A stretch of DNA of 64,000 nt from Corynebacterium meitnerae (GTDB lineage Bacteria > Actinomycetota > Actinomycetes > Mycobacteriales > Mycobacteriaceae). Shown here in pieces: positions 54,671 through 61,895 of the stretch; position 1 is the stretch's first letter, and every line of letters starts with the position of its first letter. The notes beneath the pieces are model-generated. The model made no database searches, was not told the origin of the DNA, and worked only from the letters and a program-made list of their open reading frames with translations. Location of the stretch: positions 31,411 to 95,410 of the forward strand of contig NZ_JAKMUS010000009.1 in NCBI RefSeq assembly GCF_027570075.1, read 5' to 3'. Made by a program: the position numbers and the translations under genes.

Positions 54671-55468
54671 ATGAGCTTTTTTGAGGATATTGCCGCCGGT
54701 CTTGACCGGGAGGGAATTGAGTCGCGCGTGCACGACGACACAATGTTCGTGCCCATCACGTCTGATGTTGAGATCCACTTTGAGGAAATCGACCCGCACT
54801 TGCCCGCCGCGAACGTGTATATCGCCGCTGCGGATGTGGATGCGGATGATGATGAGTTTGAAGCAGTGCTCGTCTCCGTCGTCTTCTCCGTCGAGGATGC
54901 CGTGGCCACCGTTGCCCAGCACATGGCCACGGACCAGGTGATCACCGTCCTGCGTGACTTGCTGGAAGGCACCGATGAGCGCATCGGGGATGTGGAGTTC
55001 TACCAAGACCCACTCGATCCGCACTTGGTGCGCGCTGAGGTGGGGGAGAACGCCGAACTACAAGTTCAGGTGGAAGAAGTCGATGGCTCGCCGTGCGCGA
55101 CCGTGACGTTTGTTGCCCTACCGGATTCCTACGACGACCTTCTGGATGACGCCATTGGGGAACTGTGGGATTCGGACGGGGATGCAGAACTCACCGAGGA
55201 AGACCGCGAGCACCTCTTTGCCACCCTCCACGCTGAGGCAGCAGCTGACGCGGAGACCCTTGACCTGGGTGTCTTCTACGACTTTGATCGCCTGTTTGAT
55301 GTGCTCTCACTCGCCGCCGACCACGCCGAGGACTGGGAAGCACAGCTTCTCCCATTCGACGAGGACGACTTCGACGAGCCGGACGTGTACGACATCTTCG
55401 GTGCCGACCATGGTGATGAGGACGACCTCGAGGATGACGTCGAAGATGAAGAGGACGACGAAGACTAA
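54671..55468 (+). CDS. Highly acidic conserved hypothetical protein
   Basis: 265 residues, start MSFFEDIAAGLDREGIESRV. Two similar alpha/beta halves (each with an acidic segment then beta strands: VFVPITSDVEIHFEEIDPH, VRAEVGENAELQVQVEEVDG) suggest an internal duplication. The last 45 residues are almost purely Asp/Glu. No recognised domain. Start follows GAAGGG; a longer frame from 54596 is less likely. Convergent end with the next gene leaves no gap. Confidence 0.75.
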   Translation: MSFFEDIAAGLDREGIESRVHDDTMFVPITSDVEIHFEEIDPHLPAANVYIAAADVDADDDEFEAVLVSVVFSVEDAVATVAQHMATDQVITVLRDLLEGTDERIGDVEFYQDPLDPHLVRAEVGENAELQVQVEEVDGSPCATVTFVALPDSYDDLLDDAIGELWDSDGDAELTEEDREHLFATLHAEAAADAETLDLGVFYDFDRLFDVLSLAADHAEDWEAQLLPFDEDDFDEPDVYDIFGADHGDEDDLEDDVEDEEDDED

Positions 55469-55930
55469 CTACGCCGCGGCGATCCCCTCAAACATGGAGG
55501 CGGGGGAGTAGACGGGCGTAAAGGTGCCGTCCACAAGCCAGACGAAGGTGGCGCCGGTCGGGGAGTAAACCTCGTGCACTGCGCCGGCCATGTCGGCGGG
55601 GACGAGTGCGCGTACCCAGGCCTCTGCAACATCGCGGTCAACGGTGTAGCCGGTGACGTCAGTGAAGCGGACCTCAATGAGATAAGCGGGAACATGCGAT
55701 TCGCCGAAGCCTTTGATGCGGGCTTGTGCGCGGGGGCCAACGCGACGGCGCGTAATGGCAACCTTCAGTGAAGGACCATTGCCCACGCGGGGCAATTCCC
55801 GCGTTGGTGGACGCCATGTTGGGTTAGGCCGGGCCAGGGAGCGCGGGTGGTGAATCACTGCATCAAAGCGCTCAAGGGCATCGGCGTGGGTAGTGCGGAT
55901 CTGGTGTGCAATCTCTCGTGTGTTCGTCAT
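55469..55930 (-). CDS. Conserved hypothetical protein
   Basis: 153 residues, basic N-terminal half (IAHQIRTTHADALERFDAVI, PRSLARPNPTWRPPTREL), then a beta-rich segment ending YSPTGATFVWLVDGTFTPVY. No membrane helix or known domain. TAGGTT (55938-55943) ends 7 nt before the ATG at 55930, giving a leaderless start; the ORF's first Met at 55960 is less supported. Confidence 0.7.
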   Translation of the reverse strand: MTNTREIAHQIRTTHADALERFDAVIHHPRSLARPNPTWRPPTRELPRVGNGPSLKVAITRRRVGPRAQARIKGFGESHVPAYLIEVRFTDVTGYTVDRDVAEAWVRALVPADMAGAVHEVYSPTGATFVWLVDGTFTPVYSPASMFEGIAAA

Positions 55931-55937
55931 GCCCCAG

Positions 55938-55943
55938 AACCTA
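55938..55943 (-). promoter_or_regulatory. Leaderless -10 (TAGGTT)
   Basis: Ends 7 nt before the ATG at 55930. Confidence 0.5.
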
Positions 55944-56021
55944 TCCGGCACCTGCGACACCGCCTCGAACGCTATAGAACAAACGTTCGAACGAGCCTAA
56001 AGGGCCTGATCAACGATGGCG

Positions 56022-56561
56022 TTAAGGCTGTGCTGGCTCTGCCGGGGCGGTCGTGTTGGTGGAGCTGGTGGCACTAGTGGAACTAGTGGAACTAGTGGAA
56101 GGAGTATCCGCTGATTCCTCGTCTTTGTCAGCAGGGGTGGTGAGGGCGGAGATGACCAGCAGGCCGAAGGTGATCAGGGCAATGATCCACCACCGGCGCG
56201 GGGTGCGGGCGGGTGGGTCCAGTTTGCCCATGCCGCGAAGGATGATGGCATCTTCCTCCGTGAGGAATTGCGCGGTCGCTTCGCGGGTTTTTACCGCTTC
56301 GGCGTAGGCCTCAAAGGCTTTCTTATCCTTCGCGCTGCAGATAAACCACCAGGTTGCGGGGACAATGAAGGCCAGGCCGAAGAAAGCCATGTTGAGGAAG
56401 TCAAACACGTTCTTGCTGTTGATCCCCATGTCAATGCCAGCGCAGATGCAGATAGCACCCCAGACCACCGCCAGAGTGGCAAGAATCCGGCTGAGGATGT
56501 TCGGGCGGTACTCGTGGTCGGCCGGACGTGATTGCTCGGCATACGGCGAGGTGGTGCTCAT
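56022..56561 (-). CDS. Small membrane protein with Ser/Thr repeat tail
   Basis: 179 residues. Two transmembrane helices (about 24-60) then a charged cytoplasmic part (FLTEEDAIILRGMGKLDPPA), a third helix (about 127-145) and a Ser/Thr-rich tail STSSTSSTSATSSTN. The tail is encoded by three perfect 9-bp repeats (ACTAGTGGA, 56073-56099). Function unknown. GAAAGG lies 13 nt upstream of the ATG. Confidence 0.72.
   Translation of the reverse strand: MSTTSPYAEQSRPADHEYRPNILSRILATLAVVWGAICICAGIDMGINSKNVFDFLNMAFFGLAFIVPATWWFICSAKDKKAFEAYAEAVKTREATAQFLTEEDAIILRGMGKLDPPARTPRRWWIIALITFGLLVISALTTPADKDEESADTPSTSSTSSTSATSSTNTTAPAEPAQP
56073..56099 (-). repeat. Three perfect 9-bp tandem repeats
   Basis: ACTAGTGGA repeated at 56073-56081, 56082-56090 and 56091-56099; in frame, so copy-number change would alter the SerThrSer tail without a frameshift. 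Confidence 0.85.
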
Positions 56562-56610
56562 ACTGGGAAGACGACCTTTCGGAAGGAGGATTCACCGTGT
56601 GTTTGTGAAC

Positions 56611-56622
56611 CACACTAGTGTG
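56611..56622. promoter_or_regulatory. Palindrome CACACTAGTGTG in a divergent promoter
   Basis: A perfect 12-bp palindrome 9 bp before the MFS ATG. It gives TAGTGT on both strands (56616-56621 and 56612-56617), so it may be either overlapping divergent -10 elements or an operator. Confidence 0.45.
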
Positions 56623-56631
56623 TGATGGGAC

Positions 56632-57888
56632 ATGACCATCCCTGAACCTGCTGCTGATATCCCCAAAGAGTCCGGCCCCTATGAGCCGGCTTCTGTCTCT
56701 TTGGCACACGCGCCGAAGATCCCTAAGGAGATTTGGGTCCTCGTCGCCGCAGCGTTTCTTATTGCGCTTGGCTACGGCATTATCGCGCCGGTGATCCCGC
56801 AGTTTGCCAGTAGCTTCGGCGTCACCATGGCCGCGGCGGCCGCGGTGGTGTCGGTGTTCTCCGCAGCACGGTTGTTGGGGGCGCCGGGGGCGGGGAGGCT
56901 CGTCGATAAGCTTGGTTCGCGCAAGGTGTACATCACGGGCCTGGTCATCGTGGCGGTGAGTACCGGACTGGTGGCTGTGGCGCAGGCGTATTGGCACATG
57001 CTGGCGCTACGGTTCATTGCTGGGCTGGGGTCCACGATGTTCACTATTTCCGCGCAGGCACTGATTGTGAAGGTGGCGCCGCCGCAGATCCGAGGGCGGG
57101 CGAGCTCCACGTACGCGACGGCATTTCTGCTAGGCAATATCATTGGCCCCATCATTGGTGCTGCCCTGTCCTTCATGGGCATGCGCTGGCCTTTTGTTAT
57201 TTACGGCACGGCCGTGGCACTCGCCGCGGTGGTGGTGTGGGTGGCGCTGCCGAATTCAGATACGGATGTGTCGATGCTGAAGCGCCCACCAATGCGCCTG
57301 CACGAGGCGTTTAAGAACCCGAGCTATCAGTCCCTGTTGGCCTCCATGTTTGCCAATGGCTGGGTGAACATGGGGGTCCGCGTGGCTATTCTGCCGCTCT
57401 TCGCGGCATCGGTGTTCACGCATGGTGCCGCTGCATCAGGCTTCGCACTGGCGGCTTTCGCTTTTGGCAACGCAGTGACCCTGCAGTTCTCCGGCCGGTT
57501 GGCGGACAGCATTGGCCGTAAACCGCTCATTCTCACCGGTCTGGCGGTCACGGCTCTATCTACGGGCACACTCGGCTTTGCCACCGCCGTGTGGTCCCTC
57601 ATCGCCCTGTCCGTCATCGCCGGCGTGGGCGGCGGCCTCATCGTGCCCAGCCAGCAGGCCACCCTGGCAGACATCATTGGCAATGACCGCTCCGGCGGTA
57701 AGGCGCTGTCCGTGTTCCAGATGTGTGGCGACGCCGGCCAGGTCCTTGGCCCCATCATCATCGGTGCGATCGCCCAATCCCACGGTTTCCCCGCCGCGTT
57801 CATGGTGTGCGGTGTCATCGCCGCTGGTGCGTTTATCGTATGGGCAACCCTTGGCAATGAAACTCACCCCGACAAAGCATCCCGATAG
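56632..57888 (+). CDS. MFS transporter, DHA1-like
   Basis: 418 residues, 12 transmembrane helices. FLIALGYGIIAPVIPQFASS in helix 1, motif A GRLVDKLGSRKVYITG and motif A' GRLADSIGRKPLIL between helices 2/3 and 8/9. Helix 5 (GNIIGPIIGAALSF) is motif C, so an exporter. Precedes a nucleoside hydrolase by 18 bp; whether the two share a function is unproven. TAGTGT lies 10 nt before the ATG. Confidence 0.9.
   Translation: MTIPEPAADIPKESGPYEPASVSLAHAPKIPKEIWVLVAAAFLIALGYGIIAPVIPQFASSFGVTMAAAAAVVSVFSAARLLGAPGAGRLVDKLGSRKVYITGLVIVAVSTGLVAVAQAYWHMLALRFIAGLGSTMFTISAQALIVKVAPPQIRGRASSTYATAFLLGNIIGPIIGAALSFMGMRWPFVIYGTAVALAAVVVWVALPNSDTDVSMLKRPPMRLHEAFKNPSYQSLLASMFANGWVNMGVRVAILPLFAASVFTHGAAASGFALAAFAFGNAVTLQFSGRLADSIGRKPLILTGLAVTALSTGTLGFATAVWSLIALSVIAGVGGGLIVPSQQATLADIIGNDRSGGKALSVFQMCGDAGQVLGPIIIGAIAQSHGFPAAFMVCGVIAAGAFIVWATLGNETHPDKASR
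56901..56911 (-). repeat. 11-mer GCTTATCGACG, copy 13
   Basis: Antisense to the MFS gene (Val-Asp-Lys). Confidence 0.8.
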
Positions 57889-57906
57889 AACAAACGGAAA
57901 GACATC

Positions 57907-58902
57907 ATGAGAGTCATCTACGACTGCGATCCCGGCATCGACGACACCTACGCGCTGATCTACCTCGCCGCCTTGGCGCACACACAGGACATTGAACTTG
58001 AGTGCGTGACCACCAGTGCCGGCAACGTGGACGCCGACCAGTGCGCGCGCAACGCCGCCTGGATTCTCACCCTGTGCGGCCTGCCCACCATCCCTCTCGC
58101 CGCGGGGATGCAGGCCCCACTTGAGTGGGAGCTCACCACCACGCCGGACACGCACGGGGACACCGGCCTGGGCTATGCCACCGCGCCGGGGCGCCATGTT
58201 GAGCACGATTGGGCCATGCTGTGGTGCGATGCCATCGACCGCGGGACTGAGGACCTCCACCTCATCATCACCGGCCCCATGACCAACCTCGCCGCGTTTG
58301 CCCACCTGCACCCGCAGCACTACGCCAAGCTCAAGCACATCACGGTTATGGGCGGGGCCTTCCTCTACCCGGGCAACACCACGCCCACCGCGGAGTGGAA
58401 CTTCTGGGTCGACCCGCACGCCGCCAAGCACGTCTTTGCCACCACTCCCACGCCGATCACGGTGTGCCCCCTCAACGTGACCGAACGCATGATCCTCACC
58501 CCGGACCACCTCGAACGCATCATTGACTCCCTGGGCACATCACTGCTCGCAGAACACCTTGAGCCCATCACCCGCTTCTACTTTGAATTCCACGAAGACA
58601 CCGGCGACGGCTACCAGGCCCAAATCCATGACCTGCTCACCGTCATGGTTGCACTGGGCCAGGTCCCATCGGATTTTCGCTTATCGACGGTCGACCTCGA
58701 ACCCAATTCCCCCTTAACCCGCGGCACCTCCATCGCCGACGACACCGGCATGTGGGACCGCAACCCCAACGCCCACATCCTCACCGACTCAGACCCCACC
58801 ACCGCCTGGCAGCTTTTCGACACCGCCTGCACCACCCACGCCCGCATCGCCGCCGGCGACCCCGCACTGGAGCGGCTCCGGCATATGCGGGCGGATGATT
58901 AG
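57907..58902 (+). CDS. Inosine/uridine-type nucleoside hydrolase
   Basis: 331 residues. MRVIYDCDPGIDDTYALIYL is the calcium-binding DPGxDD motif; PLNVTERMILT and the His-rich C-terminal segment follow the family pattern. It cleaves the N-glycosidic bond of ribonucleosides to ribose and base (salvage). Base specificity unknown. GGAAAG lies upstream of the ATG. Its stop lies 3 bp from the end of the restriction gene. Confidence 0.93.
   Translation: MRVIYDCDPGIDDTYALIYLAALAHTQDIELECVTTSAGNVDADQCARNAAWILTLCGLPTIPLAAGMQAPLEWELTTTPDTHGDTGLGYATAPGRHVEHDWAMLWCDAIDRGTEDLHLIITGPMTNLAAFAHLHPQHYAKLKHITVMGGAFLYPGNTTPTAEWNFWVDPHAAKHVFATTPTPITVCPLNVTERMILTPDHLERIIDSLGTSLLAEHLEPITRFYFEFHEDTGDGYQAQIHDLLTVMVALGQVPSDFRLSTVDLEPNSPLTRGTSIADDTGMWDRNPNAHILTDSDPTTAWQLFDTACTTHARIAAGDPALERLRHMRADD
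58679..58689 (+). repeat. 11-mer GCTTATCGACG, copy 14
   Basis: In the nucleoside hydrolase gene (Leu(TTA)-Ser-Thr), 217 bp before the restriction island. Confidence 0.8.
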
Positions 58903-58905
58903 TTG

Positions 58906-59823
58906 CTACTTCTCGGGGATGAGGGGTGCATCTTCGTGAGGGTCATCCGGGAGCGCGATTCTCCAGTATCGGTTGTCAATTTCTGTTTTCGGACCATTGA
59001 AGGTTTTTGTAGTTTCAATCACTCGAACAGCCATGCATCCGCCGTTTTTGGGTTCCGGCAACCCTAAGTCTTTGGCAATTCGGGTATGGCGTGAGTAATC
59101 GCCAAGAATTATTATTCCTTCGGGCAAGAGAATTGAGCGTGCGCCTCCGTTGTAGCGAATCCTTTTCATTGGATCTTTTTGTTGTGCCACAGTGCAAATG
59201 ATGCCTCGCGGAATCACCTGGTTTTGAACCGTGCGAAAAAGATTGTTAATTCGCGCCTGGCCCGATTTTTCTTGCATCACGAACTCGGCATCATCTGGTT
59301 TCAGGGCGAGAAGCACATTCTTAGGGAAAGGGTGGTCGAACCAAGCCCACTGGATGGACTCCCTACCTGTGAGGCTAATGGTGCGTTTTTTATCGCGGTT
59401 TCCACCCTTATTCAGAATCTCATCAGTGATGTAGACAAAACCAACACGAAAAGTAGCTTTGACCTCGTCGGCATGGCAAAGCATTGCGTAGTTATGGACG
59501 GTTTCTAGGGGGATCATCCAACCGAAAGGATTCTTAGAGTACTTGCAGTCGACTTCAACTTCGTCGATGCAGTAGTCCATCTTGATTCCATCGGAGATTA
59601 GATCGGTAAATTGTCTCCTAATGTTTATTTCGACAAGGGAGCCGATGTGGGCTAACTCCGTTTTGCTTAGGTCCTGGGGGCGATAGCGGCCAGTATTCTG
59701 GCCGTCATAAGCTTGATCAAAAGTTTCTCGGAATAGAAGCGCCATGCGCTCTCCACCAGGGTCTGCCTCCTGCAATTGCTTTGCAAGATGCTGGGCGATT
59801 TGGGCGGGGGTCATTTCTACCAT
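58906..59823 (-). CDS. NaeI-type restriction endonuclease
   Basis: 305 residues, type IIE enzyme of the NaeI family. The catalytic pattern D-x8-D-x-K is visible in DYCIDEVEVDCKYS (the Asp...Asp-Cys-Lys motif), followed by the family stretches GGNRDKKRTISLTGRESIQW, SGQARINNLFRTVQNQVIPR, QQKDPMKRIRYNGGARSIL and PEGIIILGDYSRH of the DNA-binding domain. NaeI cuts GCCGGC; the exact target here is unproven. The ATG has AAGGAAG 7 nt upstream and overlaps the methylase stop by 7 bp. Confidence 0.88.
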   Translation of the reverse strand: MVEMTPAQIAQHLAKQLQEADPGGERMALLFRETFDQAYDGQNTGRYRPQDLSKTELAHIGSLVEINIRRQFTDLISDGIKMDYCIDEVEVDCKYSKNPFGWMIPLETVHNYAMLCHADEVKATFRVGFVYITDEILNKGGNRDKKRTISLTGRESIQWAWFDHPFPKNVLLALKPDDAEFVMQEKSGQARINNLFRTVQNQVIPRGIICTVAQQKDPMKRIRYNGGARSILLPEGIIILGDYSRHTRIAKDLGLPEPKNGGCMAVRVIETTKTFNGPKTEIDNRYWRIALPDDPHEDAPLIPEK

Positions 59824-60923
59824 AAGGCAGCTTCCTTGATCTCAATTTGTGCTGGCTCTGCTTGGTCTCCATTATTCACGGGGATTCGGTGTAGAGCATT
59901 TGCAATTGATCGTCCCAATGCCTCTGCCACTGGGGGTGGGAACGCGTTGCCAACTTGACGCCATTGCGCGGTTTTCCTGCCGGCCCATTTCCAATCTTCA
60001 GGGAATCCCTGGATCACCCCACCCATTGGAACAGTGAGACGGGGAAGATTATCGGGATCTCCCACCGGAAAGTCTTTGCCTGGAGATTCTTCTGCAATTG
60101 ATGAGCCGCGAACTCCCAATACTCGCCATGCTTCTCGAGCTCTGGTTGGACCAACATCTGGACCACCATGTTTTTTGGAACCGCCGACTAATGTCGGCGC
60201 GACGGTATTCGCTTGCTTGGCCCATTCATCCGCTCCGGGCCAACCGTTTTCGGCCATGAGGTGATGTAAGGCTTCGCCTACGGTGACAATCTCATCGCGA
60301 GGAGCAGGCCAGGAAAAGTAATCTGCATACTCATATTTGAGAGCCACCAAAATAAAACGTGGTCTCAGTTGTGGTACCCCATAATCAGCTGCTTGGATGA
60401 GTTTCCAGAAGACCTCGTAACCAAGAGAGTTGAGAGTCTTAATTATCTGAGCACGGTAGGTATCAAAGCGTTTTTGCCCCAGCCCTTTAACGTTTTCAAG
60501 TAGCACAGCACGGGGTTCGATTTCTTCGATAAGTCGGAGTGCTTGGGGGAAGAGGTCACGCTCATCGTCAGACCCGAGCTGCTTTCCAGCGATAGAGAAT
60601 GGAGGGCAAGGGACACCCCCGGCAAACAAGTCAATTTTGCCGTTCCATGGCCGCCCATCAAGATCATGGACATCCATTTCAAGCACTGTCCAGGAAGTCT
60701 TGTTTTTGCTATCGAAGCTGTTGTCTCGAAGGGTCTGGCAAGCCCAGCTGTCGATCTCAACTACTGCACTGTGCTTGAATCCGGCCCACTCCAGGCCAAG
60801 TGCTTGGCCACCTGCGCCGGCGCAGATCTCAAGAGATGTTAGCTCTCCGCCGCTTTCCATGACTCGAACACCCTCTCCCTTTTTGAGGTAACTACCACCT
60901 TTGATTGGGGTTATGTGCTTCAT
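59817..60923 (-). CDS. DNA (cytosine-5) methyltransferase of the NaeI-type system
   Basis: 368 residues. Motif I SLEICAGAGGQALGLEWAGF, motif IV GGVPCPPFSIAGKQLG (catalytic Cys), motif VI LLENVKGLG, motif VIII RPRFILVAL, target-recognition region, then IQGFPEDWKWAG and QVGNAFPPPVAEALG (motifs IX, X). Order M before R, co-transcribed and overlapping. AAGGAG lies 10 nt before the ATG at 60923. Protects the site cut by the adjacent enzyme. Codon use is more A/T-rich than the neighbouring genes. Confidence 0.93.
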   Translation of the reverse strand: MKHITPIKGGSYLKKGEGVRVMESGGELTSLEICAGAGGQALGLEWAGFKHSAVVEIDSWACQTLRDNSFDSKNKTSWTVLEMDVHDLDGRPWNGKIDLFAGGVPCPPFSIAGKQLGSDDERDLFPQALRLIEEIEPRAVLLENVKGLGQKRFDTYRAQIIKTLNSLGYEVFWKLIQAADYGVPQLRPRFILVALKYEYADYFSWPAPRDEIVTVGEALHHLMAENGWPGADEWAKQANTVAPTLVGGSKKHGGPDVGPTRAREAWRVLGVRGSSIAEESPGKDFPVGDPDNLPRLTVPMGGVIQGFPEDWKWAGRKTAQWRQVGNAFPPPVAEALGRSIANALHRIPVNNGDQAEPAQIEIKEAALW

Positions 60924-60964
60924 GACTCTAGCGCTCCTTAGGTAAGAACTATTAATGGACTCTC

Positions 60965-61002
60965 ATCGTATTTCCCTAAGGGACATTGATTCCTTTGGAA
61001 TC
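60965..61002 (-). promoter_or_regulatory. Promoter and two palindromes of the methylase gene
   Basis: TACGAT on the minus strand (60965-60970) as -10; upstream, TCCCT-A-AGGGA (60973-60983) and GATTCC-TTT-GGAATC (60988-61002), the latter over the expected -35. Likely operator(s) for control of the restriction-modification operon. The rest of 60924-61116 has no gene. Confidence 0.5.
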
Positions 61003-61116
61003 GAATGTTTGTACGAACTGGTTGTTTGAAAGGGTTTTGCCCAGCCGCGGTGGATGAAGTGGTGGCGGGGTGTCCTCGATGTATGTGGAAGATATAAGGA
61101 TTGTCAGCCCGGTTGA

Positions 61117-61242
61117 TTAATCTTTGTTTGTTCGAAGAGGCGATGTTCGGTCGGCAAGGGCCTTGCCTTCACCGCGCCGGGCGGCGAAGACGGTGCTGTT
61201 GCGGAGGATGACGGCGCCGGTGACGTCGATAAGCTTTGGCAT
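61117..61242 (-). pseudogene. Nudix (NTP pyrophosphohydrolase) gene remnant
   Basis: 41 codons, MPKLIDVTGAVILRNSTVFA followed by ARRGEGKALA, equal to the N-terminus of MutT-like (deoxy)nucleoside triphosphate pyrophosphohydrolases. The expected next segment (WEFPGGKIE and Nudix box GETPxxALxRE) is missing; instead DRTSPLRTNKD and a stop follow. The catalytic Nudix box is absent, so it cannot be active. TACGAT (61250-61255) ends 7 nt before the ATG, so transcription signals remain. No 3' remnant is visible beyond the restriction gene. Confidence 0.8.
61224..61234 (-). repeat. 11-mer GCTTATCGACG, copy 15
   Basis: In the Nudix remnant (Leu-Ile-Asp), 108 bp beyond the other edge of the restriction island. 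Confidence 0.8.
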
Positions 61243-61249
61243 GCGTTTC

Positions 61250-61255
61250 ATCGTA
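61250..61255 (-). promoter_or_regulatory. Leaderless -10 (TACGAT) of the Nudix remnant
   Basis: Ends 7 nt before the ATG at 61242. Confidence 0.45.
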
Positions 61256-61272
61256 GGGCAGTGGCGCCAGAA

Positions 61273-61800
61273 TTAAACGGGAAGCTCGCTCACACGCTCT
61301 GCTGGCACGGCGACGACGTTCTCGGCGCTGTCCTTGGGGCCGCAGGAGGGGAATTTGTTGAACTTCTGGTCTTCGTCGCCGGGGAAGAGGAAGTTGTTGC
61401 CGCCGCAGAACCAGCCGTTCGGGGCGTCCCAGAATGCGCCGGAGCCTTGGGGTGGGGTGCCGGAGGGGGAGCCGGACATGTAGTCGTTGAAGACGGTCAT
61501 GGCTTCGTCGCAGCTGAGGCCGTCGTTAAGCGTGACGATGGTGAACGAATCGACCTCACCACAGATGGTGCCGGCAGGGTCGAGGCCGTCGTCAGGTTTT
61601 TCTTCTTCGGGCTTTTCCTCGGTGGGCTTCTCTTCGGTGGGCTTCTCCTCGTGGGACTCGGGCTGGGCCTCAGAGGAAGCTTCAGCGACGGTTGTCAGCG
61701 CTGGTTCGGCGAGCTCGTCGGTGGAGGAGCAGCCGGTGAGGACCAGGCCTGTGGCGGCGAGGGTAATGAGGGGGAAAGTGTGTGATCGGGTGAAGCGCAT
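61273..61800 (-). CDS. Secreted lipoprotein with EEKP repeats
   Basis: 175 residues. Lipobox LTGC with Cys24. A Glu/Lys/Pro repeat linker (EEKPTEEKPTEEKPEEEKP, about residues 50-68) spans the wall; the C-terminal domain has four cysteines and a Trp-rich segment (GAFWDAPNGWFCGGNNFLFP), likely a small secreted disulfide-stabilised domain. Function unknown. TACACT (61809-61814) ends 8 nt before the ATG. Confidence 0.78.
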   Translation of the reverse strand: MRFTRSHTFPLITLAATGLVLTGCSSTDELAEPALTTVAEASSEAQPESHEEKPTEEKPTEEKPEEEKPDDGLDPAGTICGEVDSFTIVTLNDGLSCDEAMTVFNDYMSGSPSGTPPQGSGAFWDAPNGWFCGGNNFLFPGDEDQKFNKFPSCGPKDSAENVVAVPAERVSELPV

Positions 61801-61808
61801 AGGAACAC

Positions 61809-61814
61809 AGTGTA
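61809..61814 (-). promoter_or_regulatory. Leaderless -10 (TACACT) of the lipoprotein gene
   Basis: Ends 8 nt before the ATG at 61800. Confidence 0.4.
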
Positions 61815-61895
61815 GGCAGAAGTGTTTGTTGTAATCAGTGGGGCTCTCGCCACGAAATAGCTATAGGGCCACGGGTAGCGTACTGTTTGCGATTG

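Larger units (their letters stand above)
58903..61116. mobile_element. Inserted restriction-modification island
   Basis: The stretch is visibly richer in A/T than both neighbours, has no copy of the 11-mer GCTTATCGACG that is common elsewhere, and is bounded on one side by a Nudix gene cut after about 30 conserved codons. No terminal repeats, integrase or target duplication are seen, so the insertion route is unknown. Confidence 0.65.
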
